Assembly: GCA_027340645.1 (NCBI GenBank)
Contig: DAHWQN010000031.1
Span: forward strand, 1-7,067
Origin: Microcaldota archaeon
Lineage (GTDB): Archaea; Micrarchaeota; Micrarchaeia; Micrarchaeales; CABMGC01
DNA length: 7,067 nucleotides
Reading direction: 5' to 3'
Shown here: positions 5,926-7,067 of the stretch, in pieces
Numbering within the stretch: the first letter of the stretch is position 1
How the letters are laid out: every line of letters starts with the position of its first letter
Translations under genes and position numbers: made by a program
Notes under the pieces: model-generated
Told to the model about the DNA's origin: nothing
Database searches by the model: none
What the model saw: only the letters and a program-made list of their open reading frames with translations

Positions 5926-5952
5926 TTCATGTAGGAGTATACACAGGATTGC

Positions 5953-6684
5953 ATGGACAAAAGATTGCTGATTCTTGGAGTTGTACTCATAATTGTTGGA
6001 CTGCTCTTCGGAGGCTCACAGATGCCCACAATACAGAATTTAAGCCATGAAGCCTCAACTATTGCTGTTTCTTCAAATGGCTTTGCATCAGGCCAGGTAT
6101 ATGCAAACACAACTTCAATGATTTGGTTTTATTATGAATCTGGAAGTCCGGTAGACTTTTACATGCTTAACGTTACTGGGTACGAGCCATTTAATCAGGT
6201 CAACAGCAGCGTTAACACTATTATCTCGGCTTTCAACTCACTTGCATTCAATAGAGGCCTCTTATACGTTAAACAGAATAGCGATTTTATGAATCTTACG
6301 TCGTTGACATACTCTCAAAACAATGTTTCATATCCTGCGGGAAATTATTTCTTTGTTTTTAGGAACACCAACAACGCAATAACAAATGTAACTTATGAGT
6401 ATATTACCGCTCCAGCAATCGATTTCATAGGCCAGGAATCTGCTTACGGAAATGCGTTTACTGATAGCAGTGTCGTTTCTGCTGTGCTGTTCTTCGGAGG
6501 AATAATAGTAATAATAATATCAATATTCGTCGGAGGCAGGAAAAAGCAAAGCAATATTGATGATGAAGCTAAAAAACTGTATGCAAGTATAGAAAAGACA
6601 AATGTTTCAAGGCCTTCGGTAAAATACAGGCGTTCACAAAGGAAAAAGGTGCATTCCAGAAAGCGCACAGCAAGTAAACGATGA
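5953..6684 (+). CDS. Two-helix membrane protein with glycosylated ectodomain and basic tail (243 aa), function unknown
   Basis: I do not recognise a named family. An N-terminal signal anchor spans about residues 4-20, after a basic MDKR start. An outer domain runs from about 21 to 171, a second membrane helix covers about 172-193, and a cytoplasmic tail (194-243) is very rich in Lys and Arg. The ectodomain has seven N-glycosylation sequons (Asn29, 52, 73, 84, 114, 124, 145) and no cysteines. Its alternating pattern, with a late YPAGNYFFVFRN (127-138), looks like a small beta-sandwich of the PPC or GOLD kind; this is inference. The basic tail could bind nucleic acid or acidic lipid heads. The gene is divergent from the cysteine-repeat gene and shares a likely promoter, so the two may be made together and act at the same surface. 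The downstream regulator is 60 bases away with its own promoter. Confidence 0.82.
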   Translation: MDKRLLILGVVLIIVGLLFGGSQMPTIQNLSHEASTIAVSSNGFASGQVYANTTSMIWFYYESGSPVDFYMLNVTGYEPFNQVNSSVNTIISAFNSLAFNRGLLYVKQNSDFMNLTSLTYSQNNVSYPAGNYFFVFRNTNNAITNVTYEYITAPAIDFIGQESAYGNAFTDSSVVSAVLFFGGIIVIIISIFVGGRKKQSNIDDEAKKLYASIEKTNVSRPSVKYRRSQRKKVHSRKRTASKR

Positions 6685-6707
6685 TTGTCTAACTGCTTTC
6701 GTCAGAA

Positions 6708-6717
6708 GCTTTAATAC
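6708..6717 (+). promoter_or_regulatory. TATA box of the HTH regulator gene
   Basis: GCTTTAATAC is centred about 32 bases before the ATG at 6745. This gives a leaderless or near-leaderless transcript and supports that ATG over the in-frame ATG at 6754. The remainder of the 60-base gap after the membrane-protein stop holds nothing else recognisable. Confidence 0.5.
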
Positions 6718-6744
6718 GTTTGCGTTGCATAATATGCCAAATAC

Positions 6745-7067
6745 ATGGTTCGCATGGACAGCCTGCAGGAAAGAATAGCGGGGGAGATAACTCTTTCAGA
6801 CACGCCAGGAAGCACAATGAAAAAGTGGCGTGAGCTATTCGGCATATCGCAAGTGGAGCTTGCTAAATATCTTAACATATCAACATCAACGATAAGCGAT
6901 TATGAAGGGAATAGGAGGGCAAGCCCCGGAGTAGGCGTGATAAAGAGATTCGTCTCTGCCCTCTTTGCCATAGATTCGAAAAGCGGAGGGGAGATAGCCA
7001 GAAACCTTGAGAAATTTAGCAGGAAGGATGAACAGGGCTCATTTTACTCCATACATGACTTTTCGGC
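6745..7067 (+). CDS. Archaeal HTH (XRE-type) transcriptional regulator, N-terminal 107 residues, cut by window edge
   Basis: The open frame runs from the ATG at 6745 to the right edge. A short lead (ERIAGEITLSDTPG, 9-22) is followed by an XRE-type helix-turn-helix: KKWRELFGISQVELAKYLNI (26-45), then the recognition helix region STSTISDYEGNRRASPG (46-62). The WRELF...SQ.ELA...SISDYE..RR.SPG pattern, followed by an IKRFV..L..ID...GG extension, is the hallmark of an archaeal regulator group (COG1709-like) of about 300 residues. Its C-terminal domain lies outside the window. These are DNA-binding proteins; ligand and targets are not known to me. A TATA box about 32 bases upstream suggests its own near-leaderless transcript. 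Nothing in this window shows which genes it controls. An in-frame ATG at 6754 is the alternative start. Confidence 0.9.
   Translation, partial: MVRMDSLQERIAGEITLSDTPGSTMKKWRELFGISQVELAKYLNISTSTISDYEGNRRASPGVGVIKRFVSALFAIDSKSGGEIARNLEKFSRKDEQGSFYSIHDFS

Noticed and set aside
6685..6744. Possible small RNA or terminator between the membrane protein and the regulator
   Set aside because: No stable hairpin or tRNA-like fold is visible in these 60 bases; only the TATA box stands out.
1..7067. CRISPR arrays, tRNA or rRNA genes, insertion sequences
   Set aside because: No spaced repeats, no tRNA-like stems, no transposase-like frames and no terminal inverted repeats were seen.

Overview
The window reads as a piece of an archaeal chromosome, probably a small-genome (DPANN or Micrarchaeota-like) lineage; the lineage is inference only. 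The archaeal signs are an HTH regulator of the archaeal SPG-motif type at the right edge, an archaeal-type ribose-phosphate pyrophosphokinase at the left edge, AT-rich TATA boxes about 30 bases upstream of near-leaderless starts, and two membrane-anchored proteins dense in N-glycosylation sequons. Genes are very tightly packed, and no stretch over 300 bases lacks a gene.

Left block (1-2999, all minus strand, read from right to left): a radical SAM/SPASM enzyme, an HPr-kinase-like P-loop protein, a small family-I pyrophosphatase-like protein, and a PRPP synthetase cut by the window edge. They lie 26 bases apart, overlapping by 22, and directly abutting, so they look like one operon. A good TATA box sits at about 3092-3101. 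This is the most interesting part of the window. It pairs an iron-sulfur radical enzyme of the type that usually modifies peptides or cofactors with three proteins of phosphate, pyrophosphate and PRPP chemistry. I know of no described pathway with exactly this set. The HPr-kinase-like member keeps its Walker A loop but seems to lack the usual Asp pair.

Middle block (3128-5887, minus strand): a secreted or membrane-anchored cysteine-repeat glycoprotein, a DHH/DHHA1 phosphoesterase, and a short acylphosphatase. The junctions are one shared base and one spacer base, so this is a second operon. Sampled lines suggest the phosphoesterase is richer in GC than most of the left block.

Right block (5953-7067, plus strand): a two-helix membrane protein with a sequon-rich ectodomain and a basic tail, then the N-terminal part of an archaeal HTH regulator cut by the right edge. 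The membrane protein gene is divergent from the cysteine-repeat gene. A single TATA-like element at 5917-5925 lies 32-34 bases from both start codons and could serve both genes.
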